A stretch of DNA of 64,000 nucleotides, taken from assembly GCF_002117005.1 (NCBI RefSeq), contig NZ_CP021023.1, positions 3,086,995-3,150,994 of the forward strand. Reading direction: 5' to 3'. The stretch comes from Sedimentisphaera salicampi (GTDB lineage: Bacteria > Planctomycetota > Phycisphaerae > Sedimentisphaerales > Sedimentisphaeraceae). The notes below the pieces were generated by a model that saw only the letters and a list, made by a program, of their open reading frames with translations, ran no database searches and had not been told where the DNA came from. Of the stretch, positions 1-9,877 are shown in pieces. A program made the translations under genes and the position numbers. Each line of letters opens with the position of its first letter. Positions within the stretch are counted from its first letter, which is position 1.

Positions 1-401
1 TTCAGTGATAAAAGCCCGAGCGATGGCGGGCAGTCTATGATAACGTAATCAAAATTCAGCTCTGAGGCGGCCAGTTTGCGGCTTAAAATCTGCTCTCTGT
101 TTTCGGCCTCCCATATTTCGCTTTCAGCCCCCACAAGATCGATATTTGCAGGCAGGAGGGTTAGATTTTCACGAATTTCTTCTGCCGCATCCTCCAGCCC
201 GCAGCTTTCGGTTAGCAGTTCGTAAATGCTGAATTCAATTTCATTTGGATCTATCCCGAAATGAAGCGTCAGATGTGCCTGCGGATCCATATCCGCAACC
301 AATGTTCTTTTCCCGCTCTCTGCCAGGCAGGCAGCAACGTTTGCAGATGTTGTGGTTTTGCCCACGCCGCCTTTCTGGTTAAGTATTGATATTGTTCTCA
401 T
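1..401 (-). CDS. parA: ParA/Soj-family ATPase, C-terminus cut by window edge
   Basis: Cytosolic deviant Walker-type ATPase for chromosome or plasmid partition. The frame reads from ATG at 401 to the window edge without a stop, giving about 133 residues. It begins MRTISILNQKGGVGKTT, the deviant Walker A signature of ParA/MinD proteins, then has VADMDPQAH (Walker A') and DYVIIDCPPS (Walker B). The start overlaps the last 23 bases of nusB, so the two are probably co-transcribed and translationally coupled. ParB would be expected just downstream, outside the window. Family is certain; whether it is the main chromosomal ParA is inferred from the housekeeping context. Confidence 0.93.
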   Translation of the reverse strand, partial: MRTISILNQKGGVGKTTTSANVAACLAESGKRTLVADMDPQAHLTLHFGIDPNEIEFSIYELLTESCGLEDAAEEIRENLTLLPANIDLVGAESEIWEAENREQILSRKLAASELNFDYVIIDCPPSLGLLSL

Positions 402-894
402 AAGCTGCCTCGTTTTCTTCGGTTTGACCGTAGCGTTTATAAACTGCATCAAGAACCCCGTTTACGAATTTTGAGGAGTGTGAGGTGCCGAATTTTTTTG
501 CCATCTCCACACCTTCATTTATCGCAACTTTTGGCGGTATTTCATCGCAGAAGATTATCTGATAAACGCAGAGCCTTATCACAGCCCTCTCCAAAGGCAT
601 AACCCTCTCAACAGACCATTTCTTCAAAACTGTCCCAACCATTTCATCGCAAGTTTTTAGGTTTTCAATCACTCCGTAAACCCATTTTTTCGCTGTTTCA
701 GCTGTGAAGTTATCTCTGGCGTTTTGCGCCGCAAAATCCCGAATCAGCTCATTCCTGTTCCAGCCCGAGCTAGGCACAGTCTTGCCGGGTGTTTCGGATT
801 GAATAAGCAGGCTCTGCTGTTCAAGTTGAAACAGAAGCTGCATTGCAATCTCTCTGGCCTCTGTTTTTCTGTGCAATTTCTTACGCTCTGTCAT
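379..894 (-). CDS. nusB: Transcription antitermination factor NusB
   Basis: A 171-aa NusB. With NusE (S10) it binds boxA RNA and supports rRNA antitermination. The sequence shows the NusB pattern: REIAMQLLFQLEQ near the N-terminus, LPLERAVIRLCVYQI in the middle and PPKVAINEGVEMAKKFG then SSKFVNGVLDAVYK at the C-terminus. The frame is open for 41 codons upstream, but that stretch overlaps ribH. MTERKK at 894 gives the normal NusB length and sits 4 bases after the ribH stop. The ribH-nusB order is common in bacteria. Its end overlaps the parA start by 23 bases. It carries a longer internal linker (about residues 33-60) than E. coli NusB. Confidence 0.95.
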   Translation of the reverse strand: MTERKKLHRKTEAREIAMQLLFQLEQQSLLIQSETPGKTVPSSGWNRNELIRDFAAQNARDNFTAETAKKWVYGVIENLKTCDEMVGTVLKKWSVERVMPLERAVIRLCVYQIIFCDEIPPKVAINEGVEMAKKFGTSHSSKFVNGVLDAVYKRYGQTEENEAAYENNINT

Positions 895-898
895 TGCT

Positions 899-1363
899 TT
901 ATATTTGCCTGAGAACGTTGACCATCTCAATAGCCCCTTCAGCAGCCTTTGCGCCGCTGTTGCCTGCTTTTGTGCCTGCACGCTCAATCGCCTGTTCAAT
1001 GCTGTCAACTGTAACAACGCCGAACATCACGGGGATTTCCGAATCGTAGTAAATCTGCCCTACGCCTCGTGATATCTGCTGGCATACGTAATCGAAATGC
1101 GGGGTTTGCCCGCGGATTACAGCGCCAATACAAATCACAGCATCGTATTTGCCGCTCTTTGCAAGCTTTTTTGCAGCAGGGGTGATTTCGATAGACCCGG
1201 GCACCCAAACCACCGTGCAGTCTGATTCGTCTGCGCCGTGCCTCTTGAGAGAGTCTATCGCTCCATCAAGCAGTTTGCTGGTAATGAACTCGTTAAAACG
1301 GCTTACCACTATGGCAAATTTACAGTCGTCTGCTCTTAAATCGCCCTGAATTGTATTTATCAT
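899..1363 (-). CDS. ribH: 6,7-dimethyl-8-ribityllumazine synthase
   Basis: A 154-aa lumazine synthase, the penultimate step of riboflavin synthesis: it condenses 5-amino-6-ribitylaminouracil with 3,4-dihydroxy-2-butanone 4-phosphate. The family signatures are present: [10 protein letters not shown] near the N-terminus (substrate aromatic), [26 protein letters not shown] with the catalytic His, and [20 protein letters not shown] with the phosphate-binding Arg. A good ribosome site (AAGGAATG) precedes the ATG. It lies 73 bases after hisI and is closely followed by nusB, so it is probably in the acn-hisI-ribH-nusB-parA run. No FMN riboswitch is visible upstream. Confidence 0.96.
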   Translation of the reverse strand: MINTIQGDLRADDCKFAIVVSRFNEFITSKLLDGAIDSLKRHGADESDCTVVWVPGSIEITPAAKKLAKSGKYDAVICIGAVIRGQTPHFDYVCQQISRGVGQIYYDSEIPVMFGVVTVDSIEQAIERAGTKAGNSGAKAAEGAIEMVNVLRQI

Positions 1364-1436
1364 AACTCATTCCTTTTCGTTTAGATTAAATCAAACGAGT
1401 ATTCTATCCTATATCTGCTGGAATAAAAGCGATTTT

Positions 1437-1874
1437 TCAGCTTTGCTTTCCTGATTGCCCTGCTTCTTTACTGTACGCCTCTTTAGGGTCATAAACCTTC
1501 TCGGCGGTTTTTTTAAGGCTGTGTTTATCCAGCACTTCTCTGTAGAAGCAGCTTTTATACCCCACATGACACTGTCCCTGATCTATTTCAACCTTCAAAA
1601 GCAGGCAGTCCTGATCGCAGTCGGTAAATATTCTCTTTACCCTCTGAAAATGCCCGCTTTGCTCGCCTTTACGCCACAGTTTACCGCGAGACCTGCTGTA
1701 GAAAACGGCTCTGCCCGTTTCGATGGTTTCCCTCAAGGCATCTTCATTCATATACGCAGCCATCAGCACCTCACCGGTTTTCTCTTCCTGGCATATTGCG
1801 AGGATCAGTCCGTCTTTATTGAAACGTGGCGAGAAAATTTCGCCTTCTTCAAGCGTTTCCTTGTCGATTTCCAT
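1437..1874 (-). CDS. hisI: Phosphoribosyl-AMP cyclohydrolase
   Basis: A 145-aa HisI, the third step of histidine synthesis: it opens the adenine ring of phosphoribosyl-AMP. It contains the zinc and magnesium ligand motifs of the family: GRAVFYSRSRGKLWRKGE, then TDCDQDCLLLKVEIDQGQ, then CHVGYKSCFY. It is a stand-alone cyclohydrolase without a fused HisE domain. The ATG sits 6 bases after the aconitase stop, so it is in one transcript with acn. No other his gene is in the window, so histidine genes are dispersed in this genome. Confidence 0.95.
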   Translation of the reverse strand: MEIDKETLEEGEIFSPRFNKDGLILAICQEEKTGEVLMAAYMNEDALRETIETGRAVFYSRSRGKLWRKGEQSGHFQRVKRIFTDCDQDCLLLKVEIDQGQCHVGYKSCFYREVLDKHSLKKTAEKVYDPKEAYSKEAGQSGKQS

Positions 1875-1880
1875 AGGCTT

Positions 1881-3845
1881 TCAGCTCTCTTTGTTGAGAT
1901 TTTTTGTGTAATTAAGAAGGCCGGCGCTGAGCAGGATATCTCTGTCTCTGGGCGAGAGATTGAGCTTGCCGGTTAGAGTTTTGCCCTTGGTTTTGTTTTC
2001 AATTACCACGCTGTCTTCAGATTTCACTGCCTCCAGCAGATTCGGTATTACAATCTCATCTTCTTGGGAGATGCCGTCGTAATCTGCCGGATTTTCAAAC
2101 TCTATCGGAACAATTGCAAAGTTGATGAGGTTGGCCTTGTGTATCCTTTCGATTGATTTCGCTATCACAGCCCTCACCCCCAGATACATCGGGCAAAGCG
2201 CCGCATGTTCTCTTGAAGAACCCTGGCCGTAGCTCTCACCTGCAATGATAATTCCTGCCTTGCCCTGATTTTTCAGCTTGAGGGCTCTGTCTGCGAATGT
2301 AGGTTTGCCTTCTTCATTGAAGCAGTTGAAAACTACCTTCGCATATTCCGGCACATTCGAGCGGAACTTAAGATAAGCCCCCGCAGGCATAATGTGGTCT
2401 GTCGTAATCTTATCGCCGCACTTGAGAAGTGCATTGCCCTCAAGCTTCTCGGGCAGATATTTCGGCGCCTCCGGGACCACAATCGTAGGCCCTCTCTGCA
2501 CCTCGCACCTCTTGGCCTCCTCTTTTCCGAGCGGTTCCTGTATTAGGCTGTCATCTATTGTGAAGGCCTCGGGCATCTCTATTTCCGGGTACTCAACTCC
2601 AAGCTTTCGTGGGTCTGTGAGTTTGCCGGTCAGGGCAGCTGCCACTGCTGTCTCCGGGCTGACAAGATATGCGTTGTCGCCCTTGGTCCCGGTTCTTCCT
2701 GCGAAATTTCTGTTGAACGTGCGCACTGTTGCAGTATCGTTGGCAGGGGAGAAGCCCTGCCCGATGCAAGGCCCGCACCCGCATTCGAGGATTCTTGCCC
2801 CCGCTGCTATAATATCCGAGAGAGCCCCGTTGCTCGCAAGCATATTGAGCACTTGCCTGCTTCCGGGAGCCACCCCCAGCTCCACGAAAGGAGCAATTGT
2901 TTTGCCCTTCATAACTTTTGCAGCCATCATCAAGTCCGTGTAGCTGGAGTTTGTGCAGCTTCCGATAATCACCTGCTGCACTTCTGTGTCCTCAATTTCT
3001 TTAACCGATTTGATATTATCGGGCGAGGAAGGGCAGGCTGCCATAGGTTCAAGCGAAGAAAGGTCAATCTCTATTATTCTGTCGTATTCGGCATCAGAAT
3101 CTGTTTCGAGAGGCTGATAATCATTGCCTCTTTTCTGTGCCTTCAAAAAGCCCTCTGTAACCTCATCGCTTGGGAATACGCTCGTTGTTACCCCGAGCTC
3201 AGCCCCCATATTGGTAACGGTGGCCCTCTGCGGGACGCTTAGATTTTTAACACCTTCGCCGAAATATTCTACCACGCAGCCCACATTCCCCTTTGTCGTG
3301 AGTATGCTCAAAAGCTTGAGGATAATATCCTTGCTCGCTGTCCACGGGGGGAGTTTGCCGGTAAGCTTAACGCCTATTACTTTCGGTGCAGTGAGGAAGA
3401 ATGCCCCGCCGCCCATCGCTACTGCCACATCAAGCCCGCCTGCCCCGATTGCTATCATACCGATCCCGCCGCAGGTAGGTGTGTGCGAATCGCTGCCGAG
3501 AAGGGTTGCCCCGGGTCTGCCGAAGCGCTCCAGATGAACCTGATGGCATATACCGTTGCCTGCTCTGCTGTGATAAGCTCCGCTCTTAGCTGCTACTGTC
3601 TGAAGGTAGAGGTGGTCGTTGTGATTTTCCGGGCCGAACTGGCTCATATTGTGGTCGATATAGCTCACGCTTTTCTCGGTTTTCACTCTACCCGCACCCA
3701 TCGATTCGAACAGCAGGTATGCTGTTGTGCCTGTGGCGTCTTGAGTGAGCGTTTGGTCTATCCTTATCCCCGCAGGGCTGCCTTTCTCAAGGCTTCCCTC
3801 CATTAAGTGAGACTTAAGTATTTTGTATGTTAATGTATCACCCAT
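1881..3845 (-). CDS. acn: Aconitate hydratase (compact AcnA/mitochondrial type)
   Basis: A 654-aa aconitase converting citrate to isocitrate through cis-aconitate with a 4Fe-4S cluster. The cluster cysteines are visible in IIGSCTNSSYTDL and ECGCGPCIGQG. Other family blocks are LGSDSHTPTCGGIG and, in the swivel domain, GESYGQGSSREHAALCP. The length of about 650 aa fits the shorter clade seen in many anaerobes and Bacteroidota rather than the 890-aa AcnA. The frame also opens at TTG 3860, but ATG at 3845 has a GGAG site 8 bases upstream and gives MGDTLTYK, so 3845 is preferred. It is the first gene of the minus-strand run with hisI. Confidence 0.95.
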   Translation of the reverse strand: MGDTLTYKILKSHLMEGSLEKGSPAGIRIDQTLTQDATGTTAYLLFESMGAGRVKTEKSVSYIDHNMSQFGPENHNDHLYLQTVAAKSGAYHSRAGNGICHQVHLERFGRPGATLLGSDSHTPTCGGIGMIAIGAGGLDVAVAMGGGAFFLTAPKVIGVKLTGKLPPWTASKDIILKLLSILTTKGNVGCVVEYFGEGVKNLSVPQRATVTNMGAELGVTTSVFPSDEVTEGFLKAQKRGNDYQPLETDSDAEYDRIIEIDLSSLEPMAACPSSPDNIKSVKEIEDTEVQQVIIGSCTNSSYTDLMMAAKVMKGKTIAPFVELGVAPGSRQVLNMLASNGALSDIIAAGARILECGCGPCIGQGFSPANDTATVRTFNRNFAGRTGTKGDNAYLVSPETAVAAALTGKLTDPRKLGVEYPEIEMPEAFTIDDSLIQEPLGKEEAKRCEVQRGPTIVVPEAPKYLPEKLEGNALLKCGDKITTDHIMPAGAYLKFRSNVPEYAKVVFNCFNEEGKPTFADRALKLKNQGKAGIIIAGESYGQGSSREHAALCPMYLGVRAVIAKSIERIHKANLINFAIVPIEFENPADYDGISQEDEIVIPNLLEAVKSEDSVVIENKTKGKTLTGKLNLSPRDRDILLSAGLLNYTKNLNKES

Positions 3846-3887
3846 TAGGCTTTTCTCCAATTTTTATGTTGATATATTATGCTGAGC

Positions 3888-3915
3888 ATTTTAATAAAAA
3901 ACTAAATCAATACAA
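3888..3915 (-). promoter_or_regulatory. Candidate sigma70 promoter for acn
   Basis: On the minus strand, TTGTAT and TAAAAT are separated by 16 bases, ending about 40 bases before the acn start. The -10 matches 5 of 6 consensus bases, the -35 only 3 of 6. Position between the carA terminator and acn makes it plausible. Confidence 0.4.
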
Positions 3916-4003
3916 CTTTTATGCAGACATATAACTGTAATTTATTAAGTTAGAATGATCGCATTTCTTGAGATGAATTGTGTTTTATAATCAGGGAAAT
4001 GTG

Positions 4004-4051
4004 AAAAAAGCCCGGGATCTCCGGCATTAACTGAGGCCGGCCCCGGGCTTT
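4004..4051 (-). terminator. Rho-independent terminator after carA
   Basis: A 10-bp stem (AAAGCCCGGG with CCCGGGCTTT) encloses a smaller CCGG-based inner hairpin. On the minus strand it is followed by a run of six T. It lies 67 bases past the carA stop and separates carBA from acn. Confidence 0.85.
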
Positions 4052-4117
4052 CTGAAAATCCGTATAAGTTTCAGGGAATTACCCCTCAGTAATTGAATTT
4101 CAGTTTTAAGGCTTTCT

Positions 4118-5236
4118 CTACTGCTTGAACTGTCTTATCATCTTTTTGAAGTCTTCGAAGAGGTATCTCGAATCGTGCGGTCCGGGCGATGCCTCAGGAT
4201 GATACTGTACGGCAAAGGCCGGGTAATCTCTACATTTAATTCCCGCAAGAGTATTGTCGTTTAGGTTTATGTGTGTAGCCTCAACCTTATCGCCAATTGA
4301 ATCAAGATCTATGCAGAACCCGTGATTTTGGCTTGTTATCTCAATTTTCCCTGTTTTCAGATTCTTCACCGGATGATTTGCTCCTCTGTGTCCGAATTTG
4401 AGCTTGTAGCTCTTTGCCCCGAGTGCGAGAGCGAGAATCTGCTGTCCGAGGCAGATTCCAAACATCGGCACTTTCCCGAGAAGCTTGCGTACGTTTTCAA
4501 TTCCGCAGTTCACTGCCGCAGGGTCGCCTGGGCCGTTGCTTAGAAACACCCCGTCCGGATTCATCTTAAGAACATCTTCTGCGGGCATCTCAGCTGGCAC
4601 AACAGTAACGCTGAATCCGTGTGAGCGGAGCAGTCTGAGGATGTTTCTCTTGATCCCGTAGTCATACGCCGCCACTTTATACTCAATCTCGGGAAGTTTG
4701 CAGCCTGTCTTGTATATATCGTGTGTGCCTTCGTCCCAGTGAAAAGGCTCGCCAGCGCTGATGCTGTTTACGATATTTCTTCCCACGAGTCCGGGGTATT
4801 CGCTGAGCTTATTTCTAAGGCTTTCTGCATCAGTTTCCCCGTGCGAGATAATTCCCCGCATTGCGCCTTTGTTGCGTATATGGCGCACGAGCTTTCTAGT
4901 ATCTATCCCCTCAAGCCCTACGATTCCCTGAGTTTTAAGCCAATCATCAAGACTTGCTTCATTTCTCCAGCTGCTCGGATAGTCGCAGGCTTCCTTAACG
5001 ATGAACCCGCTTGCATAGCTTCTTATGCTTTCGTAGTCTTCGCTGTTTGTCCCGTAGTTCCCGATAAGCGGGTAGGTCATTGTGATTATCTGCTCGTTGT
5101 ATGAGGGATCTGTCAGGATTTCCTGATAACCTGTCATACTCGTATTAAACACAACCTCGCCGCAGCGGTAAGATTCCGCCCCGAAGCCTCGGCCGTGAAA
5201 AACTGTCCCGTCTTCTAATAAAAGAACTGCCTTCAA
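4118..5236 (-). CDS. carA: Carbamoyl-phosphate synthase small (glutaminase) subunit
   Basis: A 372-aa class I glutamine amidotransferase that feeds ammonia to CarB for carbamoyl phosphate. The N-terminal CarA domain has the start MKAVLLLEDGTVF and GYQEILTDPSY. The C-terminal amidotransferase has LSNGPGDP, the nucleophile-containing MFGICLGQQILALALG, and QYHPEASPGPHDS with the catalytic His-Glu pair. The start codon is TTG, preceded by AAAGGATG. It begins 16 bases after the carB stop, so the operon order is carB-carA, the reverse of the usual carAB. A strong terminator follows. Confidence 0.97.
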   Translation of the reverse strand: MKAVLLLEDGTVFHGRGFGAESYRCGEVVFNTSMTGYQEILTDPSYNEQIITMTYPLIGNYGTNSEDYESIRSYASGFIVKEACDYPSSWRNEASLDDWLKTQGIVGLEGIDTRKLVRHIRNKGAMRGIISHGETDAESLRNKLSEYPGLVGRNIVNSISAGEPFHWDEGTHDIYKTGCKLPEIEYKVAAYDYGIKRNILRLLRSHGFSVTVVPAEMPAEDVLKMNPDGVFLSNGPGDPAAVNCGIENVRKLLGKVPMFGICLGQQILALALGAKSYKLKFGHRGANHPVKNLKTGKIEITSQNHGFCIDLDSIGDKVEATHINLNDNTLAGIKCRDYPAFAVQYHPEASPGPHDSRYLFEDFKKMIRQFKQ

Positions 5237-5252
5237 TTTATCATCCTTTTAG

Positions 5253-8200
5253 TTATGAATCTGTGTAGTATTCCTGAATACTCTTAACCATCATTTCTTT
5301 GGTGCATAAGGTTTTTATGCCTTTTGTTGCTGCTGCTGCTCCACGCATTGTTGTAACGTAAGGAATACCCTTGTCCAGAGCTGTCCGCCTTATTGCGAAG
5401 GAGTCTGCAATGCTTTTCTCGCCCACTGTTGTATTTATAACAAGGTCTATATCCATATTGATTATCGAATCAACGATATTCGGGCGTGCTTGATTAACCT
5501 TATTTGCCAGCTCGGCTTTAATGCCCGCTTTTCTCATCGCCTCGCAAGTGCCTTTGGTTGCAGTGATCTTGAAGCCGCATTCATCGAGCTGCTTTGCCAG
5601 CTCAACTGCCTTGGGCTTGTCCCAGTCTTTCACACTGAAGCAGATCGTCCCCTTAACGGGCAGTTTGTTCTTGCAGGCAAGCTGCGCCTTTGCGTAGGCC
5701 ATGCCGTATTCGTTGCAGATTCCCATCACCTCGCCAGTCGAGAGCATCTCCGGCCCGAGGATGGTGTCCGCTCCGGGGAATTTGAGGAACGGGAACACCG
5801 CTTCTTTCACCGAATGGTGCTTTGGAACTATCTGCTCGAATATTCCGAGGTCTCTGAGCTTCTGACCAGCCATCACCTTAGCTGCAACTTTCGCAAGCGG
5901 CCTTCCAATACTCTTGCTGACAAAAGGAACTGTTCTTGAAGCCCTTGGATTCACCTCCAGTATGTAAATCTCTTTATCCTTTATTGCAAACTGTATATTC
6001 ATCAGACCGCATACGCCAAGCTCAACAGCGAGCGATTTTGTCTGCTGAATTACCCGCTGCCGCACATCCTCATCCAGCGATACCGGCGGTAGAACGCAAG
6101 CGCTGTCGCCGGAGTGTATCCCCGCCTCTTCAATATGCTCCATAATTCCGCCTATAACCACATCCTCGCCGTCGCTGACCGCATCAACATCCAGCTCAGT
6201 GGCATCATCAAGGAATTTGTCAACGAGTATCGGGTGCTTCCCGGCCGCCTCAACTGCATTCTTAACGCAATTCTCAAGGGCGTTCTGGTCGTACACGATT
6301 TCCATCGCACGCCCGCCGAGAACAAACGAAGGACGAATCAGCAGGGGATAACCAAGCTCATCTGCAATCTTGAGCGTTTCTTCGTACGTTCGGGCAGTGC
6401 CGCTGAAGGGCTGCTGGAGCTGGAGCTTCTCAACTACTGCATTAAACAGTTTCCTGTCTTCCGCTCTTGAGATTGCCTCAGGCGCTGTTCCGATTATATT
6501 TACCCCCGCTTCCTCGAGGGCATCTGCCAGTTTGAGCGGGGTTTGGCCGCCGAACTGAACTATCACGCCGTAAGGCTTTTCCTTGTCTATGATGTTCATC
6601 ACATCTTCGAACGTAAGCGGCTCGAAGAACAGCTTGTCTGATGTGTCGTAATCTGTACTCACCGTTTCGGGGTTGCAGTTTACCATTATCGCTTCAATGC
6701 CGATTTCCTTCAGGGCAAAGGCTGCATGCACGCAGCAGTAGTCGAATTCGATTCCCTGCCCGATACGGTTAGGGCCGCCTCCGAGGATTACCACCTTCTT
6801 CCTCTCTGTAGGACAGGCCTCGCATTCCTCCTCATAGGTGCCGTAAAGATATGGTGTGTGCGCTTCGAATTCTGCCCCGCAGGTGTCCACCATCTTGTAA
6901 ACGTTTTGTATCCCTGCCTCTTTGCGGCGAGCCCTGAATTCCGGCTGAGAAATTCCGTAAATCTCAGCGAGATACTTATCGGAAAAGCCCATTTCCTTGC
7001 AGCGTTTAAGAGTTTCAATGGAAAGGTCTTTGAGCTTTGATGATTTGAGCCTCTTCTCCATTTCTACAATCTCGCGGAAATTATTCAAATACCACCGGTC
7101 GATCTTGGAAAGAGAGAAGATCTCTTCAATACTGAAACCTCTCCGAATAGCTTCGGCAATATACCATACCTTATCCCAGCGCATACCGCTGAGGATTGAA
7201 CGAAGCTCATCGTCGGAAATTTCAGCATTGATATATTTTGAATCCAGACTGTATCTCTCTATCTCAAGCGAGCGTATTGATTTCTGGAAGGCCTCTTTGA
7301 AGGTTCTCCCTATGGCCATCGCCTCGCCGATTGATTTCATCTGGACGGTAAGCTCCGGGGCTGTTTTCGGGAATTTCTCGAAAGTAAAGCGGGGGTATTT
7401 TACCACGCAGTAATCTATCGTGGGTTCAAAGCAGGCAGGAGTTTCTTTTGTTATATCGTTGCTGATCTCATCAAGGGTGTACCCGACCGCCAGCAGAGCG
7501 GCCATCTTCGCAATAGGAAAGCCTGTTGCCTTGGACGCAAGAGCAGAGCTCCTCGATACACGCGGGTTCATCTCAATCACGTATATTTTTCCGTTATCCG
7601 GATTAACCGAGAACTGTATATTGCACCCGCCTGTCTCAACGCCAATCGCACGGATAATATCAATCGCAGCATTACGCATCGCCTGATATTCCTTGTCCGT
7701 GAGAGTTTGAGACGGTGCAACAGTTATGCTGTCGCCGGTATGAACTCCCATCGGGTCGAGGTTTTCTATCGGGCAGACAATCACAACGTTGTCTTTATTA
7801 TCCCGCATTACCTCCAGCTCATATTCCTTCCAGCCGATTACAGATTCCTCAACGAGAACCTCGCTTATCGGGCTCAGGTCGAAGCCCCATTTGCAGTACT
7901 TCTCATACTCCTCCATATTGTAGGCTATGTTTCCGCCCATACCGCCGAGGGTGAAGGAAGCCCTGATAATCGCCGGAAATTTAATCCGCTCTACGATCTC
8001 ATGTGCTTCTTCCCAGCTGTGGGCGTAGCCGCTCTGAGGAACTTCAAGTCCAATCTGCTCGATTGTCTTTTTGAATAGATCCCTCTCTTCGGCTTTCTGG
8101 ATGGTTTCGAGGTTGGCGCCGATCATCTTAACGCCGTACTTCTCAAGAACGCCTCTCTCGGCCACCTCAACAGCAGTATTCAGACCTGTCTGCCCGCCGA

Positions 8201-8468
8201 GGGTAGGAAGGATGCTGTCCGGCCTTTCAGCCTCAATAATTTTTTCTACTATCTCAGCCGTAATCGGCTCAATATAGGTTTTGTCCGCCATTTCAGGATC
8301 TGTCATAATCGTAGCAGGGTTGCTGTTTACCAGCACCACCTCAAAGCCCTCCTGTTTGAGAACCTTGCAGGCCTGCGCACCGGAATAGTCAAACTCACAT
8401 CCCTGCCCGATTACAATCGGGCCGGAGCCGATTATCAGAATCTTCTTAATATCTTCTCGTTTAGGCAC
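5253..8468 (-). CDS. carB: Carbamoyl-phosphate synthase large subunit
   Basis: A full-length 1071-aa CarB that makes carbamoyl phosphate from bicarbonate, ammonia and two ATP for arginine and pyrimidine synthesis. Two homologous ATP-grasp halves are clear: [18 protein letters not shown] opens the first half and [17 protein letters not shown] the second near residue 560. Each half has a matching metal-binding block ([20 protein letters not shown] and [20 protein letters not shown]). The last about 140 residues form the MGS-like allosteric domain. The start codon is GTG at 8468, giving [14 protein letters not shown]. It leads the carBA operon, with a candidate promoter about 75 bases upstream. 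No PyrR or arginine control element was recognised. Confidence 0.98.
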   Translation of the reverse strand: MPKREDIKKILIIGSGPIVIGQGCEFDYSGAQACKVLKQEGFEVVLVNSNPATIMTDPEMADKTYIEPITAEIVEKIIEAERPDSILPTLGGQTGLNTAVEVAERGVLEKYGVKMIGANLETIQKAEERDLFKKTIEQIGLEVPQSGYAHSWEEAHEIVERIKFPAIIRASFTLGGMGGNIAYNMEEYEKYCKWGFDLSPISEVLVEESVIGWKEYELEVMRDNKDNVVIVCPIENLDPMGVHTGDSITVAPSQTLTDKEYQAMRNAAIDIIRAIGVETGGCNIQFSVNPDNGKIYVIEMNPRVSRSSALASKATGFPIAKMAALLAVGYTLDEISNDITKETPACFEPTIDYCVVKYPRFTFEKFPKTAPELTVQMKSIGEAMAIGRTFKEAFQKSIRSLEIERYSLDSKYINAEISDDELRSILSGMRWDKVWYIAEAIRRGFSIEEIFSLSKIDRWYLNNFREIVEMEKRLKSSKLKDLSIETLKRCKEMGFSDKYLAEIYGISQPEFRARRKEAGIQNVYKMVDTCGAEFEAHTPYLYGTYEEECEACPTERKKVVILGGGPNRIGQGIEFDYCCVHAAFALKEIGIEAIMVNCNPETVSTDYDTSDKLFFEPLTFEDVMNIIDKEKPYGVIVQFGGQTPLKLADALEEAGVNIIGTAPEAISRAEDRKLFNAVVEKLQLQQPFSGTARTYEETLKIADELGYPLLIRPSFVLGGRAMEIVYDQNALENCVKNAVEAAGKHPILVDKFLDDATELDVDAVSDGEDVVIGGIMEHIEEAGIHSGDSACVLPPVSLDEDVRQRVIQQTKSLAVELGVCGLMNIQFAIKDKEIYILEVNPRASRTVPFVSKSIGRPLAKVAAKVMAGQKLRDLGIFEQIVPKHHSVKEAVFPFLKFPGADTILGPEMLSTGEVMGICNEYGMAYAKAQLACKNKLPVKGTICFSVKDWDKPKAVELAKQLDECGFKITATKGTCEAMRKAGIKAELANKVNQARPNIVDSIINMDIDLVINTTVGEKSIADSFAIRRTALDKGIPYVTTMRGAAAATKGIKTLCTKEMMVKSIQEYYTDS

Positions 8469-8542
8469 TTATATTTCCCTTTGCCAAGCTGGTTACAGTG
8501 TTTTACGCGTCTGGTCAAGACTTATACAGCAAAATCTGCGAG

Positions 8543-8570
8543 ATTATACAAAAATTTGAAAATTTTTCCA
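8543..8570 (-). promoter_or_regulatory. Candidate sigma70 promoter for carBA
   Basis: On the minus strand TGGAAA (4 of 6) and a perfect TATAAT are separated by 16 AT-rich bases. It predicts a leader of about 70 bases before the GTG of carB. The rest of the 8469-8727 intergenic stretch shows no gene. Confidence 0.55.
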
Positions 8571-8727
8571 TATCTTTTGCCCGCTCAGAAGTCAAAATTT
8601 TGCATAATATTTTTGCTTTCCGCCCTCATACTGCAGAAACGCAAAAAAGTTCTGTCATATTTGCGGTTTTTGAAATATCATAATCATCAGCGGCTTCTGG
8701 AAATTTATTTGGTATTGCGGCGCGGTT

Positions 8728-9870
8728 ATGAAAAAGATAAAGCTTTTAATGATAAATTATGAGTATCCGCCTCTCGGCGGCGGGGCGGGAATAGCAAACC
8801 GCAATCTGCTCAAGGCGTTCTCGGCAAGGGATGATATACAGGCAGACCTTCTAACTTCCTTTGCCGGAAGTGGGGTAAGTGAGGAGGCTTTCAGCGAAAA
8901 TATACGTTTGGTTAAGGTGGGCATAGAGAAAAAAGAGCTTCATAAATGGCGAAAGAAGGAGGTTGTTCAGTGGCTCTGGAGGGCAGGGTCGGTTCATAAG
9001 GATATGATAGAAAAGGGCAGCTACGACCTCTCTCACTGCTTTTTTGCATTTCCCTCAGGCCTTCCCGCTTGGCAGAGACGCAGCAAGCTTGGATATATTA
9101 TCTCGCTTCGAGGTTCAGATGTGCCCGGCTACAACAGCTCCCTTGGTCTAGACTATATCCTGCTGTCAGGATTGTTCAAGCGTATCTGGGGCTCTGCGGA
9201 CAGAATCGCAGCGAACAGCAAGGGGCTCAAAACCCTTGCCGAAAAGTTTTACAGCTCCTCGCCGATTGAAGTTATTCCAAACGGCGTTGACAGAGACCTT
9301 TTCCCGCCTGCAGAGAGGGCCTTTAATTCATCCAGATTAAAGCTTCTTATGGTTGCAAGGCTCACTCATCGAAAGCGCGTGGATATAGCGATTGAGTCTC
9401 TTTCGCTTCTTGTGCAGATGGGCGTGGATGCCGAGCTGAATATTGCAGGCACAGGTGAGCTTACCACAGAGCTAAAAAGGCTTACCGCCGAAAGGAAACT
9501 GCATAACAGGGTAAATTTTCTCGGAGCCGTTGACCACAGCAGGCTCGCAGAGGTGTACAGCGAAAATCATATATATCTTATGTGCAGTGAGAATGAGGGC
9601 ATGAGCAATTCTGTGCTGGAGGCGATCTCAACTGGAATGCCGATTGTTTCCAGCGACTGCCAAGGCAGCGAGGAGCTCATAAAGCAAAATGGCCTGCTTG
9701 TTCGTTCGCAGAATCCTAAAATCTACGCCGACTGCATCAACAAAATCTATTCCTCTCCTGAATTGTATCGCTCCATGTGCCATGAAGCTGAGAATATCGC
9801 AAACCATTATTCAATCCACGCTGCAGGCGAGCAGTATGTCCGTCTCTACAGGCAAACTCTCCAGCAGTAG
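8728..9870 (+). CDS. Glycosyltransferase family 4 (GT-B fold)
   Basis: A 380-aa retaining glycosyltransferase of the GT4 type, probably acting at the cytoplasmic face of the membrane in polysaccharide assembly. The N-terminal Rossmann half starts MKKIKLLMINYEYPPLGGG, the glycine-rich acceptor loop typical of GT4. The C-terminal half has IPNGVDRDLFPP, LLMVARLTHRKRVD and the nucleotide-sugar E-x7-E block in MCSENEGMSNSVLEAISTG. No transmembrane segment is seen. It stands alone on the plus strand, convergent with the fusion gene at 9878 with 7 bases between stops. Donor and acceptor cannot be predicted. The upstream ribosome site is weak. Confidence 0.92.
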   Translation: MKKIKLLMINYEYPPLGGGAGIANRNLLKAFSARDDIQADLLTSFAGSGVSEEAFSENIRLVKVGIEKKELHKWRKKEVVQWLWRAGSVHKDMIEKGSYDLSHCFFAFPSGLPAWQRRSKLGYIISLRGSDVPGYNSSLGLDYILLSGLFKRIWGSADRIAANSKGLKTLAEKFYSSSPIEVIPNGVDRDLFPPAERAFNSSRLKLLMVARLTHRKRVDIAIESLSLLVQMGVDAELNIAGTGELTTELKRLTAERKLHNRVNFLGAVDHSRLAEVYSENHIYLMCSENEGMSNSVLEAISTGMPIVSSDCQGSEELIKQNGLLVRSQNPKIYADCINKIYSSPELYRSMCHEAENIANHYSIHAAGEQYVRLYRQTLQQ

Positions 9871-9877
9871 CAGTTTG

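Noticed and set aside
8481-8762. Plus-strand frames before the GT4 gene
   Set aside because: Composition and codon pattern are non-coding, and the stretch contains the carBA promoter on the other strand.
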